DNA of 64,000 nucleotides from positions 1 through 64,000 of the forward strand of contig JADNRY010000002.1 in assembly GCA_015501585.1 (NCBI GenBank), read 5' to 3'. The notes under the pieces are model-generated. The model worked only from the letters and a program-made list of their open reading frames with translations, did not search any database and was not told where the DNA came from. Source of the DNA: Rhodocollybia butyracea (taxonomy: Eukaryota; Basidiomycota; Agaricomycetes; Agaricales; Omphalotaceae). Of the stretch, positions 46,054 through 60,513 are shown one piece after another. The translations under genes were made by a program, and so were the position numbers. The number at the start of each line of letters is the position of its first letter. The first letter of the stretch is position 1.

Positions 46054-46394
46054 GCCATGCATGTACAGGATCCCATAAGTCGCGTTCAAAGACAGGAAAT
46101 CTTGTCTGATGCATCACATGACTGAGCCTCCCAGTTCTTGGCCAGTTATTACCTTGTAATAATTTCGAGCAAAATTTTTAATGAAATAGATAAGGAATTT
46201 CATTATCTTTTTCGGACGAAATAGATAACAGATTACCGGTGAAATTCGGATTGAAAAACATAATCAATTACAGTATATTTTTCAGCCAAAATTATCAAAG
46301 ATTTACACGCGAAATCTCTATCGAAAAAGGTAAGCAATTACAGCAATAATTTCGCCCGGTATTTTTTGACGCTGCCGCAGTGTGGGATTATCGA

Positions 46395-46970
46395 TTACCA
46401 GCTAGTAGTTACCGGTTACCTCCAATACCCGATGAATCCATCTCAGCCCGCCTACTCTTTGTCATTAGGTCGTACATCTCTTCTCCATGCATCCAGTTTG
46501 CTCGCATCTTACATCGCACTCGTATTCCTTCCTCTAGTTTTTAACACCTCGAGCTCACCAATAATTAATAACTAGTAACTTTCCACTCCGCCTCTCGCTC
46601 CACTTTGGCAGACTACGACTATCCTCCAGCTGCACGCCTGGCTTTCCGTCGTTATGCCCCTCTCAAGAATGCTACCGTCTCCCGTCCCCACAGTGTTGGC
46701 CATGCTTAAGCATTCTTGCAGATGCAATCTTGGTTCCAACCCGCCACCATCATCGCCATCCAGACTTTGGACTTCCGAAACCTCCTGCGCGCTCTATCAC
46801 TACCATTTAACTTATCTACACACTTCTGCCCATACCCATCCTTGTCCCCAATCACCGTCTTGCCCTTCCCCTCCTCCTCGCTCTCAACTCTCGTCTCTTG
46901 GTCTTGCGTATAAACCGGTTTATGATATAAACTTTACCCGAAAATAACTTTTTCCTCGGTGTCTCCCTCC
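46395..46970 (+). pseudogene. bHLH relic of unit III and end of its adenylation gene
   Basis: Starts with the bHLH first-exon segment (YLQYPMNPSQPAYSL) directly after the foldback element and reads through a short, frame-broken version of the second exon to about 46750. The sequence then jumps to the 3' flank of an adenylation gene (CTACACACTTCTGCCCAT, then CCCGAAAATAACTT near 46940), but that gene itself is gone. Unit III has therefore lost its adenylation gene. Confidence 0.55.
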
Positions 46971-47375
46971 CTTTGTGACTGAAGCACAAACCTACAAAAG
47001 GACTCAAAATCACTAAAAATCACTGAGCTGTGATGGCTGAACGTTTGAACAGTCGGACTGCACTGACTGATAAGGAATAGAGAATCACCAAGAGTGGGAA
47101 TGAATTCTCTCAGGTCCGAATTTAGTATCGAATTAGTGTTCAGTTTTCTTCTGCTCCTTCAATATTAACTCGTCATTAGACAGACAAATTTGAAACTCTC
47201 AGCAGTCGGGCGACAAAATCAAACTCGATATTTCAAACTCGATATTCTGTTCCATGCATTCGTAATTTTTAATGTCTACTTGGGATATGATATCTGGTAA
47301 CCCCTGACACTTTGATGTTCCATGATGTTTTGTGGGCAAGTACTTCTTTGTTTTCGCAGCAACACAACATCAAGC

Positions 47376-48175
47376 TTAAACTTGTTGTGGCGTTTGGAGA
47401 TCAAGAGGGTTAAATGCTAGCATATATGCGTCAGGATACACGGAATGAAACTGCGAGGAGAGGATAAGTACCTTTATTTCATGTCTTAATATATGCACTT
47501 CCTTGTATGCAGAGGAAATGGTGCATATACGGGTGATATATACTTTGAGAAAACTTGTCAATGATGGGGGAGGGGGTTGCAAGCGCAGATCATGGACGAT
47601 GTCTTTGATTCTGAGGAAAATACCGTGAGTTGGGCGCATCAGATGTTGTGTGTATACTGACCGACATAAACGCTCCTCGTAGTCCATGCATCTGCGTATC
47701 AGACCACTGGGTTAGAGATTACTTTGAAGACAGCTCAATAAACTCACCGACGAGAATCTTCCAGGTTCCCAATGTCGAGGTATCCGAGTCTTTCAGCAAA
47801 GATCAGTATTCCTTAGAACTGAGTGAAAAAAAAAATCGCATAGACTCACTGATCGTTGCACAACAGATGCTCGCTATAATCTAATCCCAGTGCAAAGCAA
47901 AAGTTGCTACCAGCACCACTATCAACATTGGAGGGAATAATCCCCAAACCGATATGGCCTTGTAGCATTTTATCAACAGCTTTGATCGTCTCCTCGAGTC
48001 CGCGCAGAGTTAGACAAGGGAGTAAGGTGTACCGAAGTATGGTCATAGATATGACCGTGGACGCAAGGATCCAAAGACATGGAGCCGGCAGGCTCGTCAA
48101 TAGTGTTGTAAGTAAGTTCTGGGTGACCTTCGAGCAGTCAACCAGTGGTGTTTGATATTCAGGAGAAGAGGACAT
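47376..48175 (-). CDS. Small predicted membrane protein, unknown
   Basis: Exon 1 (about 47850-48175, ATG 48173-48175) has a hydrophobic helix (LPAPCLWILASTVISMTILRY) followed by an amphipathic stretch and a Cys-containing FCFALGLDYSEHLL segment. A GTGAGT donor near 47753 and an acceptor near 47690 suggest two further exons, with GYLDIGNLEDSR then CMDYEERLCRSVY. Agaric genomes have many such short one-helix proteins with a charged, helical C-terminal part and no known function. It is not repeated in the other units, so it lies in a unique stretch between two array units. Exon borders are tentative. Confidence 0.45.
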
Positions 48176-49349
48176 TCAGTGGATGCAACGAACACGCCTT
48201 CAGGGAATGGAGGTTTTATACAACCTAGTAGCGAATCCGTCGCGAGACGGAAGAGCATAGGCAATTCGAGTATACATCGACAATGTATTCAAAATAATTA
48301 ATATCTAGAAGGGCTGTGGAACCTCGTAGATTTTGTGTCGGTCAAGGCTGTGTAAGGCTGTTTAGGCCATGAATTTGGATTTGGATTTGGAAGATTTATC
48401 TGACCTGACGGATATTGTCACAGAGCAACTGTTAGCAATCACAACAACAAGCGTTCTGTTCACTTTTCTGAAGGAAAAGCCGCGATTTCACTAGTATAAA
48501 GGCCTAATGATTGCGTGGAAAGGTCCGCAGTTTCCAGGTTTTTTAACTGGCAACAGACCAAGAGAGATAACTCAGCTGACATTGACGTTGGGGCCTGGCT
48601 TTGAAAATGTGCAATCAGGAGCTTTGAGGGTTCGAGCGGAGCTACTTGTCGGAGCGCCTATGCGTTACACCCGAACTTATCCCAGATTCATGCGACTAAC
48701 CAAAGTGACGTTGATATCGCCTCTTACGCCTGAATCGCAGTACGTACGCGGTAATCCCGGATCCAGAGCTGCGTCACATCTGGTGCGATTCGACCGTAAG
48801 GGAGAGTACAGCAACCTAGTCACAGTGACATGCCTGTGACACACCGCTCCTCGAGTCCAACGTTTAATTAGACATTAGCTTTGGTAATGGAAAGAAGTAT
48901 AGTCCAAGTGCGCCATGCATTTCAAGTTGTGTCCAGCAGCGGCCCATAGCTAAGTTTGTGGCAGTTTGAGCAAGAGTTTGAGCCAAGGATTGAAGAAAGT
49001 CCGAATCGCAAGTTTAGTCATGACTCGTCGAGCAATTTCGGAGGCGCCGGCGTCGAACCTAGGTCATGTTAGGATTGCGGTCAAAGCACGCCAGAAAAGA
49101 TTGATATTGTTCCATGCAAGAGGGAAGGAGGAGCGAAGGCCTTGTCCTTCTTCTCAACATAGATTGCCATCCAATAACAACCGAATAAGGAAATTTGGTG
49201 ATTGAGAATTGATATTTGTAATTTTGTATTTACATAAGAGACTGACTTGTCTTCCTCTTTTTTTCCCGCAGCCCTTTCTCGCATCTGCACTTGAATTCAC
49301 CCAGATTTCTACCCTTTTTCTTCTTCTCCAGGCTTTCACTGGCACCACA
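48176..49349. other. Unique intergenic stretch, no gene
   Basis: Frames at 48507-48839 and 48966-49205 are open but have no motif or introns and are not convincing. The similarity to the array units resumes near 49360. Confidence 0.45.
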
Positions 49350-49640
49350 TAGTTCTTATCGGCAGATGCGCTCTATGTTGAACAGCATTCTTGCAGACGC
49401 TGCCTAGTTCCAGCCCGGAGCCATCGTCGCCGTCCGGATTCTACGCTACCAGGCCCAGTTAGTATTCCTACGAGCCTGCTGTTATCAAGAGGATAAACAG
49501 CAAGACCAGTAACGGCGACTAGAACGAAGGCAAGGAAAGTAAGTCATTTTCATATTTCCTTTTTGTATCCTAATTCTCACTCTTAATCAGTATTCTCCGA
49601 GAGACCGTTCGTAGTGGACCTGAAGCTAACTCACAGACAG
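49350..49640 (+). pseudogene. bHLH relic, unit IV (middle part only)
   Basis: Only the segment around the acidic exon and the intron before the basic region remains (AAGACCAGTAACGGCGACTA, then GTAAGTCATTTTCATA, then TATTCTCCGAGAG). There is no start and no helix 2. Confidence 0.5.
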
Positions 49641-50282
49641 CTACATTGATTCTCTACTGGTTCAAAACACGATGGATGATGCAGATGGATGAGGTGAATT
49701 TCGGTTCACTCAAGACTGGAGTAGTCGCTTGGAATGATATACCTATCTCATTGCTTGAAGTGGTTGATGACAGTGCGTGCTGCCTAGGCCTACTCGTGCA
49801 TGACATTCGCTTCTTGCGCTGCCGTTGCTTTCTTCCGAACTTTATCATCCCGGTCCTATACAACCTCTATACATAGGTTCGTAGGCGACCGCTTCATTAC
49901 GAATCGCGCCTCGCGTTCGTCCGAAACACTGGCGTTGTTTCTTCTCAATAAATTCCGCTCCCCAAGTTACCTCGGATACAACTGTCAATTTTTGGTGCAG
50001 ACAGCTGTCCTCGGCCTTCTTGCTATGTGGATACCACACTATTACTTAGTACTCTTCGCTCTCGTATTGCATCATAAATAAGGCCTATTTCTGCTATAAC
50101 GTCTACTGTTCAAACGCAAAGTGTTCTTGCCGAGCCATTGTGGCTCCACCGGCCTTCCAAACATGTACTTTCTACCGATACCCTCACAACTTATCTACGC
50201 ATCTCCGCCCATGCCCATCCTTGTCCCCGATCACTGTGGTCCTTCTCCTCGCTCTCCACCCCGCCCCTTGATGTTGCAGCCC
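49641..50282. repeat. Repeated block, unit IV
   Basis: Same sequence family as 24171-25187, with the FGSLKTGVVAW and FLPNFIIPVLYN exon-like pieces. No gene is supported. Confidence 0.5.
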
Positions 50283-52225
50283 TTACGCGTTGCCTGAAAA
50301 TAACAGGTCCAACCTTTCCTTCATCATCTCTTCTATAACTTTCTTCTTCACCGTTGCTTTCGTCACCGTTCGAGGTAAAGTGCCCAAAGGTACAATGAAT
50401 ATCATGTCCGGAGAATCGATGCGTTCGTGTGGATAGCGAGCGGTGTGGAAAGGGCAAATCCGGCGGTAGATTTCGGTTTTCAGTTCCGACTCAAAGTTTA
50501 GGGCGGGGCTGACGTTGCGATGGGATGGCTCTACAACCAATACTGGTGACGGACGACCATTACCCACTACCACGCAGTCTGAGATGATGTCACCGCAAAG
50601 GGTTCGAGCATTATCTTCAATGGCTCTACGGAGGCAGATGAAGAAAAGCTGGGTGGTATCGAATTGTGAACTTACCTGGTATCACACAAACAGCAATTTT
50701 CCATATTGAACCAATCATCACTGCGACCGCAAAAGACGTAGCTTCCGGGTTCCACTTCGCGGAAAAGGTCATTGGTGTGATAGCTGCCTAAGGATCTCAG
50801 GATTAGTACAACCCGAATATATCAGCAGTAATACGAGACACTAACCGTCAGATGATCTTAATGAAACATGAGGGCATTCGGGTGCTTCTGGGGGAACAAC
50901 TAGTTCCAGTAGATCGGAATCATTTGAGATAGGAATAAACTTGATTAAAGAGGGACCTGGGAGCCGTTTAAGGTAATTTTGGCGAGATTTCCGAAGTCCC
51001 TCTGATAAGAGAAGTCTGCCGCATTCAGTTTTACCATAAGAATTCTATATAAAATTAATCGGGTTCGGGGGAAGAGTGAAGAGCTTACCACAAGATTTAT
51101 ACCATTTTTCCAGGCCCATTCTTCGTCCTCATCGCTCCCCAAGCCACCTCCGATGTATATAATTGAATCCACTGAGGAGAGGGCACGTAAAGTCTCTGGG
51201 TTCGTACGTGACGCACGAATGTATTCTCGAAGATAAAGTGGGTACGCAAAAAGCAGCCTCGTCTGGCATCTGTTAATGTTATCTACTATTTCGGAAGTGG
51301 AGGGCTGGCCAGATCTGTATTGGACCATGCAGGATGTGCGGTAGATTATTCCGATGACTCCTGCAACGATGGAAAGAGTCAATACATTTCAGGCAAAGAA
51401 ATTGGAAACATGCCTCCAAATTGAGCCATATAGCCGGTGCTTCCACTGCCGACGATGTCATTCGTTAGTTGAGGATAGTGATCATGGTGCTAGTAAGATC
51501 CTTACCACCAGCTTACAATATCTGGCTTTCCAGGATCCAAGTGAGACATCATTTTACGAACATTACCATCCAGCCAGGTGTAGTTGCAGGGAACAATCTT
51601 GGATGTTCCAGAGGTGGTTCCACTGGTCTGGTAAATGATTGCGATGTCAGAGCCTGTGACATGAGGTAGATCAGGGAGCGGATAGTCATTCGGATGGACA
51701 ACAGTGACAGTAGTAAAGCGGGGAATCTGAGGTATATCACGGACGGTGTCGCTATATACCGACTCATAAATGAAAGCACGGGTATTGCCCTGTTCAATCG
51801 AGCCTTGGATGACGCTGTAGTCGGCATTTTGGAAAATATTGACGAGCTGGGGAATGTATCCAGCTCGGGAAATTGCGTATACATGTACGATGTCGATATA
51901 CTTGTAGCCTCCGAGACTGGAGGCGGTGGATTACAGAGTCAGCTCAGCGTGTTTGGACGGCAATTTGTAATGCTTGGCACTTGCATCCAACTTACCATAA
52001 ACCAATCACAGACCTCTGAGGAATACCACTAGTCTCATTCAAAATATGAAACCAGTATCGAGCAAGGTGCTCAATATCGAGAAGGAATTCCTGGAAAGTG
52101 ATGTCCTTCCAATGATCAATCTCATCGGTTTGGGGGTTTACTTGGGGAATCTTGAATGCAACCCTAGAGGGGAAACGAGAGGTCGCATCTTCGAGGTTGG
52201 TTAGGTGGGTCAGGAGTGGAGACAT
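50283..52225 (-). CDS. Adenylation-domain protein copy 4 (stand-alone, ANL family)
   Basis: Starts at ATG 52223-52225 with the family N-terminus (MSPLLTHLTNLEDATSRF). I found no frameshift in the seven exons. Motifs: YQTSGTTSGTSK (A3; the loop has GTSK where copies 2 and 3 have GKSK or GKSN), SGQPSTSEIVDNINRC in exon 4, a TECG A5 block, YHTNDLFREVEPG (A7), FCGRSDDWF (A8) and LPRTVTKATVKKK (A10), ending LDLLFSGNA. The exon-3 donor is GC (AGGCATG). The upstream region differs from the other copies beyond the TATA-like box, so control may differ. Together with copy 3 it is the best candidate for a working enzyme. The substrate cannot be read from the sequence. Confidence 0.8.
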
Positions 52226-53385
52226 GATAAAGATCCTTTTGCAAATGATGGGTTTATAACACTGGGGGCATTTGCCTTGACATGTGAACTTCACATGCCT
52301 CTGTGTGATGTTAGTTGGGAAAAATCGCTCGCGCCGAGGGTCTGGGGGTCGATCGGTCATATTCGGTCTAAAAAGGTTGGGCCTGGGAACCCTTAGTAGC
52401 CCAAAAACAGAGTAACATTACGACACGACTATCATCTTATCTTCTACACGTGTACACCCTATCAGTCTATGCCTTTCCAGCCTATTAGTATCCAATTCCG
52501 TCTCCCAGTTCCTTCCAGTATCCGGCTTCCCCGCAGTTTGACTGGGCTAGATTGGGCTCAAGGCTACCTCAATCATCTACTGGAACTTCGGTTCCCTCAA
52601 AACTGGAGTAGTCGCTTGGAGTGCTCACTAAAGTGTGTGCTTCCCTACACATGCACATTTGCTTCTTGCACTATCGTCGCTTTCTTGCGAACTTTGCCAT
52701 CTAGGCCCTATACAACCTCCATACATAAGTTCACAGGTGATTGTGGATCGTGCCTGGAAAACTGGTGTCTTTTCCTCTCGATATCCTCTTCTCCCTCAAG
52801 CTATCTCGGCTACGATTGTCAATTTTTGGTGCAGAGGGCTGTCTTTGTGTCCTAGGCCTCCTAGCTAACCATGTGGAAACTACACCATCACTTACTACTC
52901 TTCGCTCCCGCCATTATAATTAGCCACAATCCCTATCCTTATTCTTATCATTATATCCTTCTATATATTACGAAAAGAGGACCACCTACCCACCCACCTG
53001 TCTATAGCGTACCATAAGGACCTATTTCATGGCTGTAACCGTCTAACTTCTACTAGGCGCATCTTATTCGAAACCTGAAACGCAAAGTTGCGATAGTGTA
53101 TGAAAAATTGAAAATAAGCAAGACAGACTGGCGGCATGGAATCACAGAACTTTCAATGTCTTGACCAAGATTATCAAAAATGCCTGAACAAGTTTCTCCT
53201 GGCACCCCAATAAGAGACAGTCGCTTGTCGAAGCATTGCGGCTCGTATCCGCTGGCCTTCCGAAACGTTCTGTACTCTCTATTAAGACTATTAAACTTAT
53301 CTATGCATCTCCGCCCATCCTTGTCCGGACAATCTGGCCCTTCTGCTCCTCCTCGCTCTCCACTCCCGCTCCTTGGTGTTGCCGT
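52226..53385. repeat. Promoter of copy 4 and repeated block, unit V
   Basis: Contains GGGTTTATAACACTGG at about 52250, then unique sequence to 52400, then the repeated block (FGSLKTGVVAW-like near 52590, CTCCGCCCAT near 53308). No bHLH relic is present, which makes this the shortest unit spacing (3.1 kb between adenylation starts). Confidence 0.5.
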
Positions 53386-55342
53386 TTACACGTTTCCCGA
53401 AAATAACTTGTCCAACTTTTCCTTCATCATCTCCTCTATAACCTTCCTTCTCACCGTCGCTTTTGTTACCGTTCGGGGTAGAGTGCCCAAAGACACAACG
53501 AATATCATGTCCGGAGAAGCGATACGTTCGTGTGGATAGCGAGTGGAGTGGAAAGGGTGAATCCGGCGGTAGATTTCTGCTTTCAGTTTTGACTCATCGA
53601 GGGCGGGGCTGACGCTGCAAGCCTCCACAACCAATACTGGTGAAGGATGACCATTACCCACTACCACACAGTCTGAGATGATGTCACCGCAAAGGCTTCG
53701 AGCATTATCTTCAATGGCTCTAGAGAGGCAAATGAGGAAAAGCTGAGACGGTATTGAATTAGTGAACCTACTTCGTATCACACAAACTGCAATTTTGCAT
53801 GTTGAACCAATCATCGTTGCGACCGCAAAACACGTAGCTTCCGGGTTCCACTTCGCGGAAGAGGTCGTTGGTGTGGTAGTTACCTAGGGATTTCAGGAAT
53901 TAGTACAACTCGAATTCAGTATATAAGCAGTAAATGGTATGGGACACTAACCGTCAGATGATCTGAATGAAACATCAGGACATTCAGGTGCTTCTGGGGG
54001 AATGACTATTTCTAGTAGATCCGAATCGCTTGAGATAGGAATAAACTTGATGAAAGAGGGACCTGGGAACCGTTTAAGATAATTTTGGCGCGATTTCCGA
54101 AGTCCCTCTGATATGAGAAGTCCACCGCATTCCGTTGATCCATAAGCATTCTATATAAAATTAATCATAAGTTCAAAGGATGAGTGAAGAGAGCTTACCA
54201 CAAGATTGATGCCATTTTTCCAAGCCCATTCTTCTTCCTCATCACCCACGAAGCCACCTCCTGTGTATATAATTACATCCACTGAAGAGAGGGCATGCAA
54301 AGTCTCTGGGTCTGTACGTGAGGCACGAAGGTGTTCTCGAAGAAAATGAGGAAACAAGACAAGCTGCCTCAACTTGCATCTGTTAATGATATCTACTAAT
54401 TCAGAGGTAGAGGGTTGGCCAGATTTGTATTGCACCATGCAGGATGTGTGATAGATTGTTCCGATAAGACCTGCAACGATGGAAAGAGTGAATACAATTG
54501 CAGCAAAGAAATAAAAGGACCTCGAAACATGCCTACGAATTGAGCAATATAGCCGATGCTCCCACTGCCGACAGTGTCATTTCGTTAGTTGAGGATAGCT
54601 ATAATGCTAGTAAAAGCCTTACCGCCAGCTTACGATATCTACTTTCCAGAATCCGAACGAGCTTTGCCAGTCACTTTACGAACATTACCATCTAGCCAGG
54701 CGTAGCTGCAGGGAACAATCTTGGATTTTCCCAGTGAGGTGGTTCCACTGGTCTGGTATATCGACTGCGATGTCAGAGGCTGTAACATGAGGTAGATCGG
54801 GGAGTGGATAGTCATTCGGATGGACAACAGCGACCGAAGTAAAGTGGGGAATAGGTATATCACGGAGGCGTCACTATATACTGACTCATAGATGAAAGCA
54901 CGGGCATTGGCCTGTTCAAGCGAGCCCTGAATGACACTGTAGTCGGCATTTTGGAAGATATTGATGAGCTGGGGAATGTATCCAGCTCGGGAAATTGCGT
55001 ATACGTGTACGATGTCGAGATACTTGTAGCCTCTGAAACTGGGACGGGGAATAAAAGATGTCAGCTCAATGTCTCGTGGCACTATGAGTCGCAATCCTCT
55101 GCATCCAACTTACCATAAAGCAATTACAGACCTCTGAGGAATATCGCTAGTTTCTTTAAAACATGAAACCAGTATCGAGCAAGGTGCTCGATATCAAGAA
55201 GGAATTGATGGAAAGTGATGTCCGTCCAATGATCAATCTGGTCGGTTTGGGGATTGACTTGGGGAATCTTAAATGCAATCCTGGAGGGGAAGCGAGGAGC
55301 TACATCTTCGATGTTAGTTAGGTGGGTCAGAAGTGGAGACAT
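53386..55342 (-). pseudogene. Adenylation-domain gene copy 5, paired indels
   Basis: Complete in length (ATG 55340-55342; C-terminus LDKLFSGNV) with A3, A7, A8 and A10 motifs visible. In exon 2, one base is missing near 54870 (GGAGGCGTCAC where copy 4 has GGACGGTGTCGC). A base is gained near 54764, plus three in-frame bases just before A3. The 35 codons between are read out of frame, then the frame is restored. A product might still be made, but with a scrambled stretch before the A3 loop. Exon 3 again needs a GC donor. Probably non-functional or impaired. Confidence 0.75.
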
Positions 55343-56054
55343 GATAAAGTGATCCTTTTGCCTCGAATGAGAGGTTTATAAACCACCGGGCTCGAGCCCT
55401 GCGTCTTGACTTTCGTAACAAAGGATGCCGCTCGGTTGTCATTATGTTTTCCTCGCTCTAAAGCGAAGAGTGACACTGTACTGTCATATTATCTCGTTCC
55501 AAAGCGAAGAGTAGTTCAATTCCGTTGTATACATACTTCTCAAGTGCCAGCGCACGCAGCGACCCGCTTTCGATAAACGATTTGATGACCACGCCCCTAA
55601 GTAGTATGCTTAGAACACAGTGGACCGGAGTGCAGCCCTGAGTTTCTAGAGGTGTTCACTTCAAGCAAATTATTAATTGATGGTGGGTTGGGAAAGTGAG
55701 GATGCAACTGGTACAGAAGCCCTGAAGCTTGAGGCCTTAGATGATGCGGGAAAATACATTACAGAATACTTGCAGAACTCTGTGCATTGACCTAGTAGAT
55801 CATCGAACACCTGAGCTTTGTCAAAGACGATCTCGCTTCGAGCCACTACGACTCCACTGGTCTTCCAAAACCTCCTGCACTATCATTACACTGACTTATC
55901 TTTACATTCCTGCCCATGCCCTCCTTATTCTCATGCAACGCATAGCTGCTATCAAGGCGGTGTGAGAGCGAGAGAGGAGAAGGCCCAGAGTCCGACTTGC
56001 CTTCATGCGTTCTCCGCAGCTTCTCCTCCGCAAGCTTCTCCTCACCCTTTTGAC
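55343..56054. other. Upstream region of copy 5
   Basis: Has the TATA box (GAGGTTTATAAACC, about 55368) and two CAAAGCGAAGAGT/TAAAGCGAAGAGTG motifs (about 55458-55515), as before copies 2 and 3. No gene beyond. Confidence 0.5.
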
Positions 56055-56175
56055 ACCGTTCGTGGTAATGTCCCCAAAGGTACGACAAATATCATTTCTG
56101 GAGAAGTGATATGTTCATGTGGAGCAAGTGGTGTGGAAAGAGTGAATTTGGCGATAGAATGCGGTTTTCAGTATG
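56055..56175 (-). pseudogene. Adenylation-gene fragment (A10 region)
   Basis: About 120 bp similar to the last exon of the family around the A10 region (complement of ACCGTTCGTGGTAATGTCCC and ACGACAAATATCAT), flanked by unrelated sequence. Confidence 0.6.
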
Positions 56176-56865
56176 CAGTTGCGAACGTTCATTGGCTCCT
56201 CGCAAGTCAACAATGCATTAATGAACGTTAACGTTCGCAACTGCATTCCACCGGTATATAGTTTCTTCTTTGCTTCTATTGAAGTCCATAGGATTGACAG
56301 CAGGAAACAATGACGGTTGTATTGGCGGTCCTATCTATGTGGTTGCAGAACAACAAAAATCGGAAGCGCTGTGAACACGTTCCGTTCCGGGCGGAGCGAT
56401 TTGATAGACGCCCAAGCCACTTCCTCAGCCTGCAACTATCAAGATTTCTACGAATCCTACACGGTACATAGAGTTTCTAAAAGACCACGGGTATATCTGG
56501 CAGGTATTTGGACATGCAGCGCCGTCTGTCTACGCGTTTTCCAAGCAGGCATTCGCATCCAGTTTGGCAGAATCCTTCCTGCAACTTCGAAGGACAGTAT
56601 TACCATAGCCAAGTTCTCCAATGATCAAACTGTTATTGGTTTGGATATTTGTGAAACGGCATGTCTTGTTTCCAGCCTCCTTTGATTTTTTCCGTAGCCT
56701 TTTCTCCTCTGAGATCTATCTCGAATTCAGAATGAGCTCTTTTCAGCTCTTTTCCTTCCTCGCCACAATCTCTGTTATTCCCTAAATTTGAGGTCTTTTG
56801 GCTTCGATCTCAGCCTCTCGCACTTCTCCTTTATACCGCCACTGCCGTTCCCCTTGGACAACTCA

Positions 56866-57735
56866 ATGGATTATGTGCCTTCAGTACCCGACGAATCCAT
56901 CTCAGCCCGCCTACTCTTTGTCGTTAGGTCGTACGTCTCCATGCATCGAGCTTGCTCGTATCTTACACCGCACTCATATTCCTTCATCTAGTTTCCAACA
57001 CCTCGAGCTCACCAATAACTTCCCACTTCGCGTCTCGCTTCACTTTGGCAGACTACGGCTATCCGCCAGTTGCACCCCCGGCTTTATATCATTATCCTCT
57101 TCTCGAGAATGCTACCATCTCTCCTCGTTTCGGTCATGCCGGCGCTTTCTGATGTGCAGCATTCTCGCAGACGCAGCATTGGTTCCAAACCGTCATCATC
57201 ATCGCCGTCCGGTCTCTATGCTACTACTACACCTTAACCCACTAGCACGTGAGCTGCTACTAGGAAGAGCCCAGACAATAGTGAACGAGTTTTCTTCACT
57301 AACTACAAGACAGCTAGCCAGGCTACCCAAACAACAAGAACAAGACAAGCAACGATGACTCGGATGACGACAAGCACCCACAGTCGGCCAAGTGTTGAAC
57401 GTTGACCCGTAAGTCATTTTCATATTTCCTTTCTGTGCAATCTCACTGTTAGTCAGCATTCTCCGAGCCCGTTGTAGGCAACGAATCGAGTTTGAGGCTT
57501 GCGGAGAAGCGTTGTGACAAGTTGAGCAGGGTGAGCCAGCTGAACCATGGTAGTAGTAAGTACACCTTGGTCGCTTGTCATAACATTCGCCGATGATCTT
57601 CTTTTGCCCGCAGCTGTTAAATATATCAAGAACCTCATCACAGTACGAGACCGACTCGAAGCCGAACTCAGCACAGAACAACGAAATTGAACGTCTTCGG
57701 GCTTTGTGATACAGCTCATGTATCTTGGCACCGTC
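56866..57735 (+). pseudogene. bHLH-type regulator gene relic, unit VI (best kept)
   Basis: Starts MDYVPSVPDESISA or, in the other frame, YPTNPSQPAYSLSLG. A YGYPPVAPPALYHYPLLENA segment follows near 57055. An acidic exon has NDDSDDDKHPQSAK (about 57330), but a TGA follows at once. The intron GTAAGTCATTT...CAG leads to the RQRIEFEA basic-region start (about 57475). A last exon reads AVKYIKNLITVRDRLEAEL, clearly a helix-2-like segment, before another stop. This copy gives the best evidence for the bHLH assignment; it is still not translatable as one protein. Confidence 0.6.
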
Positions 57736-57940
57736 AGAGGTGTGCCACCAAGGCTAGTTGTTGATGCTGGGACTGTACCGAGTTTTTTTTAGAGCTTTCA
57801 CGCTGCCACTTGGTAAAATTAATATATATAAAAAAGCGTCTCAGCCTTCTGCGCTGGGCACATCAAAAACAAAGACGACAAGACTATCATGTTTTTATCT
57901 TATACACAGGTACACCACTCTCGCCCCTTGACGTTGCAGT

Positions 57941-58225
57941 TTACAAGTTGACTAAAAATAACCGGTCCAACTTTTCCTTCATGGTCTCCTCTACAACCCT
58001 CCTCCTCACCGTCGCTTTTGTCGCCGTTCGGGGTAAAGTGTGAATCCGGCGGTATATTTCGGCTTTCTGTTCAGACTCATCGAGGGCGGGGCTGACGCTG
58101 CAAGACGGGGGTGGAGGAGAGACTCCAGGCTCCACGACCGATACTGGTGGTGGACGACCGTTGCCCACTACCACACAGTCTAAGATGATGTCACCGCAAA
58201 GACTTCGAACATTATCCGAGTTTCA
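57941..58225 (-). pseudogene. Adenylation-gene 3' fragment with internal deletion
   Basis: Matches the last exon (CVVVGNGRPPPVSVVEPG; LPRTATKATVRRRVVEE) but lacks the roughly 60 bp encoding the PHERxxSPDMIFVV stretch. Nothing of the earlier exons is present. Confidence 0.75.
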
Positions 58226-58342
58226 ACTCAGCGTATATATGTAATAGACCCAGATACAGTGAAAAACGAAACGAATTGCTGAGGCTGAGGTCTCTATGTC
58301 ATGAATCTGTATGATTCTGTGCTACTAATTATACTATGTACA

Positions 58343-60513
<2,171 letters not shown>

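Larger units (their letters stand above)
42343..46383. mobile_element. Foldback element with long inverted arms, split by an LTR element
   Basis: Left arm (about 42343-42635) and right arm (about 46095-46383) are reverse complements of each other. They start ACACTACGCCAGCGTCAAAA (left) and ACACTGCGGCAGCGTCAAAA (right complement) and end near a CCAAGAACTGGGAGGCT block. Without the inserted LTR element it would be about 690 bp, nearly all inverted repeat. It has no gene. I could not see a target duplication. Confidence 0.75.

Noticed and set aside
57199..57731. Minus-strand frames of 92 and 160 codons opposite the bHLH relic
   Set aside because: The plus strand carries the intron signals and the RQRIE and VRDRLEAEL blocks; the minus frames are its shadow.
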